Assembly (NCBI RefSeq): GCF_001682385.1
Contig: NZ_CP016210.1
Span: 4,154,001-4,218,000, forward strand
Direction of reading: 5' to 3'
DNA from: Azoarcus olearius
GTDB taxonomy: Bacteria; Pseudomonadota; Gammaproteobacteria; Burkholderiales; Rhodocyclaceae
DNA: 64,000 nt
The notes under the pieces are model-generated. The model made no database searches and had not been told where the DNA came from. It was given only the letters and a program-made list of their open reading frames with translations. Shown piece after piece: positions 24,655 to 33,307 of this stretch; within the stretch, counting starts at the first letter, position 1; each line of letters begins with the position of its first letter. The position numbers were made by a program, and so were the translations under genes.

Positions 24655-26154
24655 TCAGCGGGCGTCGAGACTGCGGCGGTACTGGATGGCTTCCGCGACC
24701 TGGGCGGCGCCGGGCACCTCGATGCCGGCGAGATCGGCCAGGGTGCGCGCCACTCTAAGCACGCGATGATACGCCCGCGCCGACAGGTTCAGCCGCTCCA
24801 TCGCCTGCGCCAGCAGGCGCGCGCCGGCATCGTCGGGCGTGCACAACGCGCCCACCGCGGACGGTTCGAGGCGGGCGTTGGGCCTTCCTTGGCGGGCGCG
24901 CTGCAGCTCGCGCGCGGCGAGCACCCGCGCGCGTACCGCGGCGCTCGCCTCGCCGGGCGCGGAATCCGCAAGTTCCGCGTGGCCAAGCGCCGGCACTTCC
25001 ACCGTGAGGTCCATGCGGTCGAGCAAAGGGCCGGACAGCCGCGCCCGATAGCGCGCGACTTGTTCAGGGGTGCAGCGGCAGGCCCGGCGCGGATGGCCGG
25101 CGTAGCCGCAGGGGCAGGGATTCATCGCCGCGACAAGCTGGAAACGGGCGGGAAACTCCACCCGCCGCCGCGCCCGCGCGACCGTGACCGCGCCGGTTTC
25201 GAGCGGTTCGCGCAGCGCTTCGAGCACGCGGCGGTCGAATTCCGGCAGTTCGTCGAGAAACAGCACGCCGTGATGGGCAAGCGAGATTTCGCCGGGGCGC
25301 GGATTGGCGCCGCCGCCCACCAGCGCCGCGGCCGAGGCCGAATGATGGGGCGCACGGAACGGACGCAGGCCCCAGCGCGCGGCGTCGAACACGCCCTCCA
25401 GCGACTGCAGCGCGGCACTGGCGAGCGCCTCGGCCTCATCCATCGGCGGCAGCAGGCCGGGCAGCCGCTGCGCGAGCATCGACTTGCCGGTGCCGGGCGG
25501 ACCGAACAGCAGCAGCGAATGACCGCCGGCCGCCGCGACTTCCAGCGCCCGCCGGGCCTGGGCCTGGCCGCGCACATCGGCGAGGTCCGGCAGTGCCGCG
25601 TCCTGCGGGCCGGGCTGCGCGGCGGGCTGTGCTTCGAGCAGGGTATGGCGGTTGAGATGGGCGCAGACCGCGAGCAGGTCATCGGCAGGCAGCACGGTGG
25701 CCGCCGGCGCCAGCGCGGCTTCGGCCGCATTGGCGCGCGGCAGCACCAGCGCGCGCCCCGCACCTGCCGCGGCAAGCGCCGCCGCGAGCACGCCGCGCAC
25801 CGCGCGCAAGCCGCCGTTGAGCGAGAGTTCGCCGCAGAATTCGTAGTGGTCCAGCGCCGCCGCTTCCACCTGTCCGGAGGCGGCGAGGATGCCGAGTGCG
25901 ATCGCAAGATCGAAACGGCCGCCCTCCTTCGGCAGGTCGGCGGGCGCCAGGTTGACGGTGATGCGGCGCTGGGGAAATTCGAACTGCGAGGTGACGAGCG
26001 CCGCGCGCACCCGGTCGCGCGCCTCGCGCACCTCGGTGTCGGGCAGGCCGACCAGGTTGAAGGCCGGCAGGCCGTTGGCCAGATGAACTTCGACCGTCAC
26101 CTCGGGCGCGGCAAGACCGTCCAGCGCACGGGCGCGCACGATGGCGAGCGACAT
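24655..26154 (-). CDS. yifB: YifB-family Mg-chelatase-like AAA+ ATPase
   Basis: 499 aa from the ATG at 26154 (MSLAIVRARALDGLAAPEVT), six codons inside the longest frame. N-terminal ChlI/Lon-like domain GLPAFNLVGLPDTEVREARD, then Walker A GPPGTGKSMLAQRLPG, Walker B VLFLDELPEFDRRVLEALRE, and a cysteine cluster CPCGYAGHPRRACRCTPEQV followed by YRARLSGPLLDRMDLTVEVP. YifB proteins are ComM-like helicases, which aid branch migration during natural transformation in some bacteria; this is likely ComM. Single gene, separated from the exporter by 50 nt. Confidence 0.9.
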   Translation of the reverse strand: MSLAIVRARALDGLAAPEVTVEVHLANGLPAFNLVGLPDTEVREARDRVRAALVTSQFEFPQRRITVNLAPADLPKEGGRFDLAIALGILAASGQVEAAALDHYEFCGELSLNGGLRAVRGVLAAALAAAGAGRALVLPRANAAEAALAPAATVLPADDLLAVCAHLNRHTLLEAQPAAQPGPQDAALPDLADVRGQAQARRALEVAAAGGHSLLLFGPPGTGKSMLAQRLPGLLPPMDEAEALASAALQSLEGVFDAARWGLRPFRAPHHSASAAALVGGGANPRPGEISLAHHGVLFLDELPEFDRRVLEALREPLETGAVTVARARRRVEFPARFQLVAAMNPCPCGYAGHPRRACRCTPEQVARYRARLSGPLLDRMDLTVEVPALGHAELADSAPGEASAAVRARVLAARELQRARQGRPNARLEPSAVGALCTPDDAGARLLAQAMERLNLSARAYHRVLRVARTLADLAGIEVPGAAQVAEAIQYRRSLDAR

Positions 26155-26236
26155 CGGAACTCCGGACCGCAAAAGCGGGCGAGTCTAGCGGAGTTCAGGA
26201 ATATTCCAAATAGATAGCCGTGTGCGACGGCCGGGC

Positions 26237-26488
26237 TCAGGCCTCGTCGCGCGTGTTGCGGGCGGCTTCGAGCGCGGCGACGCGTGCTTCGAGTTCGCCC
26301 AGGCGGGTGCGGAGCTGGACGATGATCTCGCGCTGGACCTCGAATTCCTCGCGGGTGACGAGGTCGAGCCGGGTGAACGCGCTGCCGAGCAGCGCACGTA
26401 CGTTCTTTTCGATGTCACGGGCCGGGCTGTTTGCCGCGAGCTCGGAGAGTTTGGCCCCGATCTCGTCGAGGATGCGCGGAGTCGTCAT
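26237..26488 (-). CDS. ubiK: Ubiquinone biosynthesis accessory factor UbiK
   Basis: 83 aa, start at MTTPRILDEIGAKLSELAAN. The BMFP domain is plain: DIEKNVRALLGSAFTRLDLV, VTREEFEVQREIIVQLRTRL and a C-terminal coiled coil LGELEARVAALEAARN. UbiK binds UbiJ and assists aerobic coenzyme Q biosynthesis in the lipid-associated Ubi complex. A second ATG five codons upstream is possible. It is divergent from the nitrogen-regulated torF-glnK-amtB unit. Confidence 0.88.
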   Translation of the reverse strand: MTTPRILDEIGAKLSELAANSPARDIEKNVRALLGSAFTRLDLVTREEFEVQREIIVQLRTRLGELEARVAALEAARNTRDEA

Positions 26489-26602
26489 GGTCGCGTCTGC
26501 CAATGGCTACAAGGGAATGGGGCAAGTCTAGCACGCGCGTGAAGCCCCCTTTCCCCAACACGGGCGGTGCGGCTTTCGTTTGGTGCTTTGCGACAAAAGG
26601 GG

Positions 26603-26619
26603 CGCACCAATCCGGTGCA
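26603..26619 (+). promoter_or_regulatory. NtrC-binding site (enhancer)
   Basis: CGCACCAATCCGGTGCA is a 17-bp dyad that differs from the NtrC consensus TGCACCANNNNGGTGCA only at the first base. It lies about 97 bp upstream of the -24 element, the usual distance for an enhancer. A weaker half-dyad, CGCACCGCAGG, follows at about 26629. Confidence 0.75.
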
Positions 26620-26715
26620 GACGCGCCCGCACCGCAGGGGGCGCTGCCCGAAAAGGCCTGCGACATGCCCCTCGCTTTCGTCAAAACCCCAGTCGTTGCG
26701 GGGTTTGCGACAAGC

Positions 26716-26731
26716 TGGCACGGACCCTGCA
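26716..26731 (+). promoter_or_regulatory. Sigma54 (RpoN) promoter of torF-like/glnK/amtB
   Basis: TGGCACGGACCCTGCA agrees with the -24/-12 consensus TGGCACG-N4-TTGCW at all but one position, with the invariant GG and GC ten bases apart. It is 42 nt before the ATG of the porin gene and downstream of an NtrC dyad, so transcription should respond to nitrogen limitation. Confidence 0.82.
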
Positions 26732-26772
26732 TTAGCTGCCCTGCGATAAACACATCAACGCTGGAGAAAGAC

Positions 26773-27513
26773 ATGCGCAAGAACATTCTCGCCACCGCCA
26801 TCCTCGCCGCGCTGCCGCTGGTCGGTACCGCCCACGCCGACGACGCCAGCCCGATCGTCGCCAACGTCGGCATCGTCTCCGACTACGCCTACCGCGGCAT
26901 CAGCCAGACGGACGAGAAGCCGGCCCTGCAGGGCGGCCTGGATTACGCGCACGAGAGCGGCCTCTACATCGGCCTGTGGGGCTCCAACGTCTCCTGGATC
27001 AGCGATCTGGAGCGCGGCACCAGCGAGAACTCCGGCAACAGCCTCGAACTCGACGTGTACGCGGGCTACAAGCAGACCTTCGGCGACTTCGGCATCGACG
27101 TCGGCGTGCTGCAGTACGTCTATCCCGGCAACTACAACTCGGCCTGGCGCAGCGCCACCGGCCTGAAGACCCCGAACACCTTCGAAGGCTACCTGGGCTT
27201 CTCGTGGCAGTTCCTGTCGTTCAAGTACTCGCACGCCTTCACCAACCTGTTCGGCGCGCCGGACTCGAAGGGCAGCCAGTACTTCGACCTCACCGCGGCA
27301 TATCCGGTTACCGAAGACCTGACCCTGACCGGCCACTACGGCCACCAGGCGATCACGGGCCCGGCCAAGTCCTACAGCGACTGGAAGGTCGGCGCCACTT
27401 ACGCCTACAAGGGATTCGCGTTTGGTCTGCACTACGTCAACACGAATATGAAGGATAAGAGCGATTATGACGCTGACGCACGCTATATCCTGTCCGTCAC
27501 CAAATCGTTTTAA
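26773..27513 (+). CDS. TorF-family putative porin
   Basis: 246 aa from the ATG at 26773 with GGAG 7 nt upstream and a signal peptide (MRKNILATAILAALPLVGTA, cleaved after AHA). The mature protein starts with the family hallmark ANVGIVSDYAYRGISQTDEK and alternates short amphipathic beta strands (YIGLWGSNVSW, LELDVYAGYKQTFG) to a C-terminal F (LSVTKSF), as in outer-membrane barrels. In related bacteria this gene precedes glnK-amtB. It probably allows diffusion of ammonium or small amines across the outer membrane; function inferred from position and shared sigma54 promoter. Confidence 0.86.
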   Translation: MRKNILATAILAALPLVGTAHADDASPIVANVGIVSDYAYRGISQTDEKPALQGGLDYAHESGLYIGLWGSNVSWISDLERGTSENSGNSLELDVYAGYKQTFGDFGIDVGVLQYVYPGNYNSAWRSATGLKTPNTFEGYLGFSWQFLSFKYSHAFTNLFGAPDSKGSQYFDLTAAYPVTEDLTLTGHYGHQAITGPAKSYSDWKVGATYAYKGFAFGLHYVNTNMKDKSDYDADARYILSVTKSF

Positions 27514-27527
27514 TTGTCATAGGCTTC

Positions 27528-27554
27528 CGGCCGCGGGTGGCGACACCCTGGCCG
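27528..27554 (+). promoter_or_regulatory. Hairpin between the porin gene and glnK
   Basis: CGGCC-GC-GGGTG-GCGA-CACCC-T-GGCCG folds into a strong stem-loop with a GNRA-type loop but no T-run. It likely marks mRNA processing or partial termination, allowing different levels of porin and glnK-amtB transcripts. Confidence 0.55.
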
Positions 27555-27559
27555 GGTAA

Positions 27560-27910
<351 letters not shown>

Positions 27911-27924
27911 CGGAGAACCAAACA

Positions 27925-29331
27925 ATGAAAAAACTATTCGCGATCCTGCTGACGGCCTTAACCGTCGGCTTTGCGGGCGGCGTTATCGCCCAGGAAAACA
28001 CGGCGGCGCCGACTGCTCCGGCCGCCGTCGAGGCGCCGGCCGCCACCGACGCCGCCCCGGCTGCAGCTGAAGCCCCGGCCGCCGCCGAAGAAGTCGTGGC
28101 TACGGTCAACAAGGGCGACGTCGCCTGGATCATGACCGCCACCCTGCTGGTGCTGTTCATGGCCCTGCCCGGCCTCGCGCTGTTCTACGGCGGCCTCGTC
28201 CGCACCAAGAACATGCTGTCGGTGCTGATGCAGGTGATGGTGGTGTTCTCGCTGATCGCCGTGCTGTGGGCCTTCTACGGCTACAGCCTGGCCTTCACCG
28301 AGGCCAGCCCCTTCATCGGCTCGCTCGACAAGCTGTTCCTGTCCGGGGTGAGCAACAGCACCCTCGCCGACACCTTCAGCGCCGATGCGAAGCTGCCGGA
28401 GTACGCCTTCATCGCCTTCCAGGCCACCTTCGCGGGCATCACCTGCGCGCTGATCGTCGGCTCCTTCGCCGAACGCATCAAGTTCTCCGCGGTGCTGCTG
28501 TTCTCGGTGATCTGGTTCACCTTCTGCTACCTGCCGATCTGCCACATGGTGTGGGGCCCGGGCGGCTTCCTGCTGGGTGACGGCGCGCTCGACTTCGCCG
28601 GCGGTACCGTGGTGCACATCAACGCCGGTGTCGCCGGTCTGGTGGGTGCCTACATGGTCGGCAAGCGCATCGGCTTCGGTCGCGAATCCATGGCTCCGCA
28701 CTCGCTGACGCTGACCATGGTCGGTGCCTCGATGCTGTGGGTGGGCTGGTTCGGCTTCAACGCCGGCTCCAACCTGGAAGCCACCGCGGGTGCCGCGCTC
28801 GCCTTCATCAACACCTTGCTCGCCACCGCCGCCGCCGTGCTGGCCTGGTCGCTGGGCGAAGCGATGTTCAAGGGCAAGCCCTCGATGCTGGGTGCGGCCT
28901 CCGGCGCGGTTGCCGGCCTGGTGGCGATCACCCCGGCTTGCGGCTCGGTCGGCCCGATGGGCGCGATCATCATCGGCCTGCTCGCCGGCTTCGTCTGCCT
29001 GTGGGGCGTCAATGGCCTCAAGCGCATGCTCGGCGCGGATGACTCGCTCGACGTGTTCGGCGTGCATGGCCTCGGCGGCATCCTCGGCGCCATCCTGACC
29101 GGCGTGTTCACCGCGCCGTCGCTCGGCGGCACCGGTGCCGAAGACTTCGCGATGGGTCACCAGGTGTGGGTGCAGACCTACTCGGTGCTGATCACCATCG
29201 TCTGGTCCGCCGTGGTCGCCTTCATCGGCTACAAGATCGCCGACATGTTCGTCGGTCTGCGGGTGCCGGAAGAAGAGGAACGCGAAGGCCTGGACGTGAC
29301 CGCCCACGGCGAAACCGCGTACCACTACTAA
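27925..29331 (+). CDS. amtB: Ammonium transporter AmtB
   Basis: 468 aa. Signal peptide (MKKLFAILLTALTVGFAGGV), an Ala/Pro/Glu-rich periplasmic stretch (residues ~25-55), then eleven membrane helices. Hallmarks: GLALFYGGLVRTKNMLSVLM, CHMVWGPGGFLLGDGALDFA (first pore histidine), VVHINAGVAGLVGAYMVGKR, VGWFGFNAGSNLEA and DVFGVHGLGGILGAILTGVF (second pore histidine). It carries ammonium into the cell and is gated by GlnK binding at the cytoplasmic face. The poly-Ala/Glu linker after the signal is longer than in E. coli AmtB. Confidence 0.97.
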   Translation: MKKLFAILLTALTVGFAGGVIAQENTAAPTAPAAVEAPAATDAAPAAAEAPAAAEEVVATVNKGDVAWIMTATLLVLFMALPGLALFYGGLVRTKNMLSVLMQVMVVFSLIAVLWAFYGYSLAFTEASPFIGSLDKLFLSGVSNSTLADTFSADAKLPEYAFIAFQATFAGITCALIVGSFAERIKFSAVLLFSVIWFTFCYLPICHMVWGPGGFLLGDGALDFAGGTVVHINAGVAGLVGAYMVGKRIGFGRESMAPHSLTLTMVGASMLWVGWFGFNAGSNLEATAGAALAFINTLLATAAAVLAWSLGEAMFKGKPSMLGAASGAVAGLVAITPACGSVGPMGAIIIGLLAGFVCLWGVNGLKRMLGADDSLDVFGVHGLGGILGAILTGVFTAPSLGGTGAEDFAMGHQVWVQTYSVLITIVWSAVVAFIGYKIADMFVGLRVPEEEEREGLDVTAHGETAYHY

Positions 29332-29379
29332 GCACGCTCTACCGGGTCAGGACCGCCTCTCCTCCGGTCCTGCCTCATC

Positions 29380-29404
29380 GGGCGCCCTGCGGGGCGCCCT
29401 TTTT
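29380..29404 (+). terminator. Intrinsic terminator after amtB
   Basis: GGGCGCCC-TGCG-GGGCGCCC is followed by TTTTT, a textbook rho-independent terminator, about 50 nt after the amtB stop. Confidence 0.88.
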
Positions 29405-29466
29405 CGTTTACCGCGCCCGCTCCTGCGCCACCGAACGCAGGTTTACCCTTACGAATTTAGTGTTAG

Positions 29467-29480
29467 TTGAGTCAAATCAA
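29467..29480 (+). promoter_or_regulatory. Fnr/Anr-type box before ompW
   Basis: TTGAGTCAAATCAA matches the Fnr consensus TTGAT-N4-ATCAA with one mismatch. It is about 70 nt before the ATG of the OmpW gene. OmpW is under Fnr control in enterobacteria, so oxygen-dependent expression is plausible here. Confidence 0.6.
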
Positions 29481-29550
29481 GATGGGTATCGCGGGGATGC
29501 CTAGCATGGCGGGCGGCCAACATCGGCCGTCCAATGACTGGAGTCAGTCC

Positions 29551-30246
29551 ATGCTCAAACAACTCATCACCGCATCCCTGGCCGCTCTCGCCCTTACCGC
29601 ACCCGCCGTACATGCCCATGAGGCAGGGGAGATCATCGTCCGCGCCGGCGCCGCCAATGTTTCGCCGGTCGAGGACAGTTCGCGCCTGAAGGTGGGCGGT
29701 GCCGGGGTCCCGGGCACGCAAGCCACGCTGAACGACAACACCCAGCTGGGCCTGACCGCCGGCTACATGATCACCGACCACATCGGTATCGAACTGCTGG
29801 CGGCCACCCCGTTCACCCACCGGATCGGCGTCAAGGGCGTCGATGCCGCGCTCGGCGTGCCCGCCGGCACCATCGACGGCAAGTTCGGCGACACCAAGCA
29901 CCTGCCGCCGACGATCAGCCTGCAGTACTACCCGCTGGACGGCAAATCGCGCATCCAGCCGTATGTGGGCGCGGGCCTGAACTACACGTGGTTCTTCGAT
30001 GAAAAGCTCAGCAGCCGGCAGAAGGCCAACGGCTTCAGCGACCTGAAGCTGGGCAACTCCTTCGGCCTCGCGCTCCAGCTCGGCATGGACGTGCAGATCA
30101 CCGACAAGCTGCTGTTCAACGTGGCGGTGTGGCGCATGGACATCGACACCACCGCCACCGTGCGCCACAGCGCGCTCGGCAAGGTGAAGGTCGATGTGGA
30201 TGTCGACCCGTGGGTGTACATGGTGGGCGTGGGCTACAAGTTCTGA
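29551..30246 (+). CDS. ompW: OmpW-family outer membrane protein
   Basis: 231 aa from the ATG at 29551 (GGAG 9 nt upstream). Signal peptide MLKQLITASLAALALTAPAV, cleaved after VHA. The OmpW barrel signs are EIIVRAGAANVSPVEDSSRL, GLTAGYMITDHIGIELLAAT, PTISLQYYPLDGKSRIQPYV, GAGLNYTWFFDE and the C-terminal VDPWVYMVGVGYKF with terminal Phe. Eight-stranded barrel forming a hydrophobic channel for small molecules. Monocistronic between an Fnr-like box and a double hairpin. Confidence 0.92.
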   Translation: MLKQLITASLAALALTAPAVHAHEAGEIIVRAGAANVSPVEDSSRLKVGGAGVPGTQATLNDNTQLGLTAGYMITDHIGIELLAATPFTHRIGVKGVDAALGVPAGTIDGKFGDTKHLPPTISLQYYPLDGKSRIQPYVGAGLNYTWFFDEKLSSRQKANGFSDLKLGNSFGLALQLGMDVQITDKLLFNVAVWRMDIDTTATVRHSALGKVKVDVDVDPWVYMVGVGYKF

Positions 30247-30257
30247 GCCTTGCCCCC

Positions 30258-30317
30258 GCTGCGGGCGGACCTCGCCCGGCCCGCAGCATCTTCGCCGCCG
30301 CGGCTGGCGGCGGCGAA
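30258..30317. terminator. Two hairpins between convergent ompW and purU
   Basis: GCTGCGGGC/GCCCGCAGC (30258-30287) and TTCGCCGCC/GGCGGCGAA (30291-30317) lie head to tail in the 85-bp gap between convergent genes. They lack long T-runs but, in this position, probably act as a bidirectional terminator. Confidence 0.5.
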
Positions 30318-30331
30318 ACACCCGCTCTGGA

Positions 30332-31207
30332 TCAGCGGAAAACGATGGTCTTGTTGCCGTGGACCAGCACGCGGTCTTCCAGGTGGTAGCGCAAGCCGCG
30401 CGCCAGCACCGTCTTCTCGATGTCCTTGCCGTAGCGCACCATGTCCTCGACCGAATCCGAGTGGTCGATGCGGATCACGTCCTGCTCGATGATCGGCCCC
30501 TGGTCGAGGTCGGCGGTGACGTAGTGGCAGGTGGCGCCGATCAGCTTCACGCCCTTCGCGTAAGCCTGGTGATAGGGCTTGGCGCCGACGAAGCTGGGCA
30601 GGAAGCTGTGGTGGATGTTGATGATCTTGCCGGGATAGGCGGCGCACAGCTCCGGCGACAGGATCTGCATGTAGCGCGCCAGCACCATCGTGTCGCCGCG
30701 CACTTCCTCGAAGATGCGCCGCACTTCGGCGTAGGCGGCGGCCTTGTTGTCGGACGTCACCGGCACATGATGGAAGGGGATGCCGTGCCACTCCACGAAG
30801 CCGCGGAAGGTGTCGTGGTTGGAGATCACGCACGGGATCTCGATATCCAGCTCCTTCGACTGCCAGCGCGCCAGCAGGTCGTACAGGCAGTGCTCCTGCT
30901 TGCTCACCAGCAGCACGACGCGGCGCTTGACCGCCGAGTCGTTGATCTGCCAGTCCATTTCCAGCTCGTCGGCGATCACGCGGAAGCGCTCGCGGAACTC
31001 CGCCAGGTGGAAAGGCAGCGAATCGGCGCGGATCTCGATCCGCATGAAATAACGCCCGATCGCTTCGCCCTCGCGCGGCGGCTCCGCATGCAGCGAGGTT
31101 TCGAGGATCCAGCCGCGATGCTCGGCGATGAAGCCGGACACGCGGGCGACGATGCCGACCCGGTCGGGACAGGAGGCGGAGAGCGTGTAGAAGCGTTCGC
31201 GGTGCAT
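30332..31207 (-). CDS. purU: Formyltetrahydrofolate deformylase
   Basis: 291 aa from the ATG at 31207 (MHRERFYTLSASCPDRVGIV); upstream frame to 31306 has no domain. N-terminal ACT domain (ASCPDRVGIVARVSGFIAEH), C-terminal formyltransferase fold with NIHHSFLPSFVGAKPYHQAY and ATCHYVTADLDQGPIIEQDV, holding the catalytic Asn/His/Asp set. Hydrolyses 10-formyl-THF to THF and formate, balancing the one-carbon pool. Usual length for PurU (280-295). Confidence 0.95.
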   Translation of the reverse strand: MHRERFYTLSASCPDRVGIVARVSGFIAEHRGWILETSLHAEPPREGEAIGRYFMRIEIRADSLPFHLAEFRERFRVIADELEMDWQINDSAVKRRVVLLVSKQEHCLYDLLARWQSKELDIEIPCVISNHDTFRGFVEWHGIPFHHVPVTSDNKAAAYAEVRRIFEEVRGDTMVLARYMQILSPELCAAYPGKIINIHHSFLPSFVGAKPYHQAYAKGVKLIGATCHYVTADLDQGPIIEQDVIRIDHSDSVEDMVRYGKDIEKTVLARGLRYHLEDRVLVHGNKTIVFR

Positions 31208-31308
31208 GGCTGAATACTGCCGGAGTTCGTTGGAGAGGCTGAGCCCACTCGGGGGACGGCGAGCGCAGCGAGCCTGGGCCCGGCACTCGCCGACGACATT
31301 CAGCAAAG

Positions 31309-31920
31309 TCAGGCGACTTTGGCGAATGCCTTGTCGATTTCGGCGCGCAGCGCGGCGTAGTCGCGCACCACCGGATACTGCGGAAATTCGCGGATCACGT
31401 TTTCCGGCGGATGGAACAGGATGCCGCCGTGGGCTTCGCCGAGCATCGCGGTGTCGTTGTAGGAATCGCCGGCGGCGACGACCTTGAAGTTGAGTTCCTT
31501 GAAGCGCTTCACCGCCTCGCGCTTCTGGTCCGGCATGCGCAGGTGGTAGTTCACCAGAATGCCCTCGGCGTTGGCTTCGAGGCTGTGGCAGAACAGCGTC
31601 GGCAGGCCGAGCTGCACCATCAGCGGCTTGGCGAACTCATAGAAGGTGTCGGACAGGATCACCACCTGGTAGGTGTTGCGCAGGTCGTCGAGGAATTCAC
31701 GCGCGCCGGCCATCGGCCCCATGCTGGCGATCACTTCCTGGATGTCCGGCAGGCCGAGCTTCTTGCTGGCCAGGATGTCGAGCCGGTACTTCATCAGGGT
31801 GTCGTAGTTCGGCTCGTCGCGCGTGGTGCGGCGCAGTTCGGGGATGCCGGTGCGCTCGGCGAATTCGATCCAGATTTCGGGAACCAGCACACCTTCGAGG
31901 TCGAGACAGACGATACGCAC
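31309..31920 (-). CDS. thrH: Phosphoserine phosphatase / homoserine phosphotransferase ThrH
   Basis: 203 aa HAD-superfamily enzyme. Motif I MRIVCLDLEGVLVPEIW (nucleophile Asp7; the next Asp is replaced by Glu as in ThrH), motif II VILSDTFYEF, motif III KREAVKR, motif IV VAAGDSYNDTAMLGEA. ThrH moves phosphate from phosphoserine to homoserine or simply hydrolyses it, linking serine and threonine synthesis. It precedes purU by about 100 nt on the same strand; both touch serine/one-carbon metabolism. Confidence 0.92.
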   Translation of the reverse strand: MRIVCLDLEGVLVPEIWIEFAERTGIPELRRTTRDEPNYDTLMKYRLDILASKKLGLPDIQEVIASMGPMAGAREFLDDLRNTYQVVILSDTFYEFAKPLMVQLGLPTLFCHSLEANAEGILVNYHLRMPDQKREAVKRFKELNFKVVAAGDSYNDTAMLGEAHGGILFHPPENVIREFPQYPVVRDYAALRAEIDKAFAKVA

Positions 31921-32087
31921 CGCGCGCTCCTGGGAACAAGATGGAAACGGAAGGGCGGGATTCTATCAGCCGGGCTCCGATTTGAGCCGCGCCGTGGCAG
32001 AGTTCTCGGCCGCCGCGCGGCGGCCGCTGCCGCGGCTGGCGCCGGCCACCATACTGCGCTTCCGTCCTTCTCCCTCTCGCTCCCGAC

Positions 32088-33293
32088 GTGTCCGCGATCA
32101 AACTCATCCCGATCGAACAACTGCAGCCGGGCATGTACATCCACGACCTCAACTGCGGCTGGATCGAGCACAACTTCGTGCGCAACCGCTTTGCGGTGAA
32201 GGACGCGGCCGTCGTCGCGCGCATCCGCGCGACCGGCGTGCACGAGCTGTACATCGACACCTCACGCGGTCTCGATGTGGCCGATGCGCCGACGCGGGAA
32301 GAAGCGGCGCACGTCGTCGACGAAAAGCTGGAAGCGATCGCGACCGGCGCCGCACCCGCCCTGCCCCTTGTGGCGCCGGGCCGCCTGCCGCCCGCCCGCG
32401 CGCTCCACACCGAGGCGCACCGCATCGTGCGCGACATGATGGGCGACGTCCGCCTCGGCAAGCAGATCGAGATGGAGCAGATCGAACCGCTGGTCGAGAA
32501 CATCGTCGAGTCGATCTTCCGCCAGCCGGATTCGCTGCTGCCGCTGGCCCGCCTGAAGCAGCACGACGACTACACCTTCCTGCATTCGGTGTCGGTGTGC
32601 GCGCTGATGACCGCGTTCGCGCGCGCGCTCGAACTGCCGCGCGAGATCATCCGCGAGATCGCGATCGGCGCGCTGCTGCACGACGTCGGCAAGGCCAAGG
32701 TGCCGGACGACATCCTCAACAAGCCGGCCAAGCTCACCGACGCCGAGTTCGACAAGATGAAAAACCACGTGGTGCAGAGCAAGCTGATCCTGCTCGACAC
32801 CCCGGGCGTCAGCGACATCGCGCTCGACGTCGCGGCCCAGCACCACGAACGCTACGACGGCACCGGTTATCCGAACAAGCTGAAGGGTGAGGAAATCAGC
32901 CTCTACGGCCAGATGGGCGCGATCGTGGACGTGTACGACGCGATCACCTCCAACCGCGTCTATCACAAGGGCATGCCGCCGACGGAGGCGCTGCGCAAGC
33001 TGCTGGAGTGGAGCAAGTTCCACTTCAAGCCGGAGCTGGTGCAGGCCTTCATCCGTGCGATCGGTATCTACCCGACCGGCTCGCTGGTGCGGCTGGAAAG
33101 CGGCCGCCTCGCGGTGGTGCAGCAACAGCACAGCGACCGCCTGCTGCAACCGGTAGTGAAGGTCATCCACCACGTCAAGGGCCACTATCTGACGCCCGAG
33201 GTGGTGGACCTGCGCCACGCACCCGACCGCATCACCGGCTACGAAGCCTTCGAGAACTGGGGCATCGATCCCCGGCACTGGCTGCCGGAGTAA
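32088..33293 (+). CDS. HD-GYP domain cyclic-di-GMP phosphodiesterase
   Basis: 401 aa with GTG start at 32088. N-terminal DUF3391-type domain (SAIKLIPIEQLQPGMYIHDL, residues 1-100) is common in HD-GYP proteins. The catalytic domain has LLHDVGKAKVPDDIL (H198-D199) and HHERYDGTGYP (H252-H253, G260-Y261-P262), so the metal site and GYP motif are complete. It breaks down cyclic-di-GMP, promoting motility over biofilm. No receiver or membrane region is seen. Monocistronic. Confidence 0.92.
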   Translation: MSAIKLIPIEQLQPGMYIHDLNCGWIEHNFVRNRFAVKDAAVVARIRATGVHELYIDTSRGLDVADAPTREEAAHVVDEKLEAIATGAAPALPLVAPGRLPPARALHTEAHRIVRDMMGDVRLGKQIEMEQIEPLVENIVESIFRQPDSLLPLARLKQHDDYTFLHSVSVCALMTAFARALELPREIIREIAIGALLHDVGKAKVPDDILNKPAKLTDAEFDKMKNHVVQSKLILLDTPGVSDIALDVAAQHHERYDGTGYPNKLKGEEISLYGQMGAIVDVYDAITSNRVYHKGMPPTEALRKLLEWSKFHFKPELVQAFIRAIGIYPTGSLVRLESGRLAVVQQQHSDRLLQPVVKVIHHVKGHYLTPEVVDLRHAPDRITGYEAFENWGIDPRHWLPE

Positions 33294-33307
33294 GGCGCGG
33301 CCGGCGT

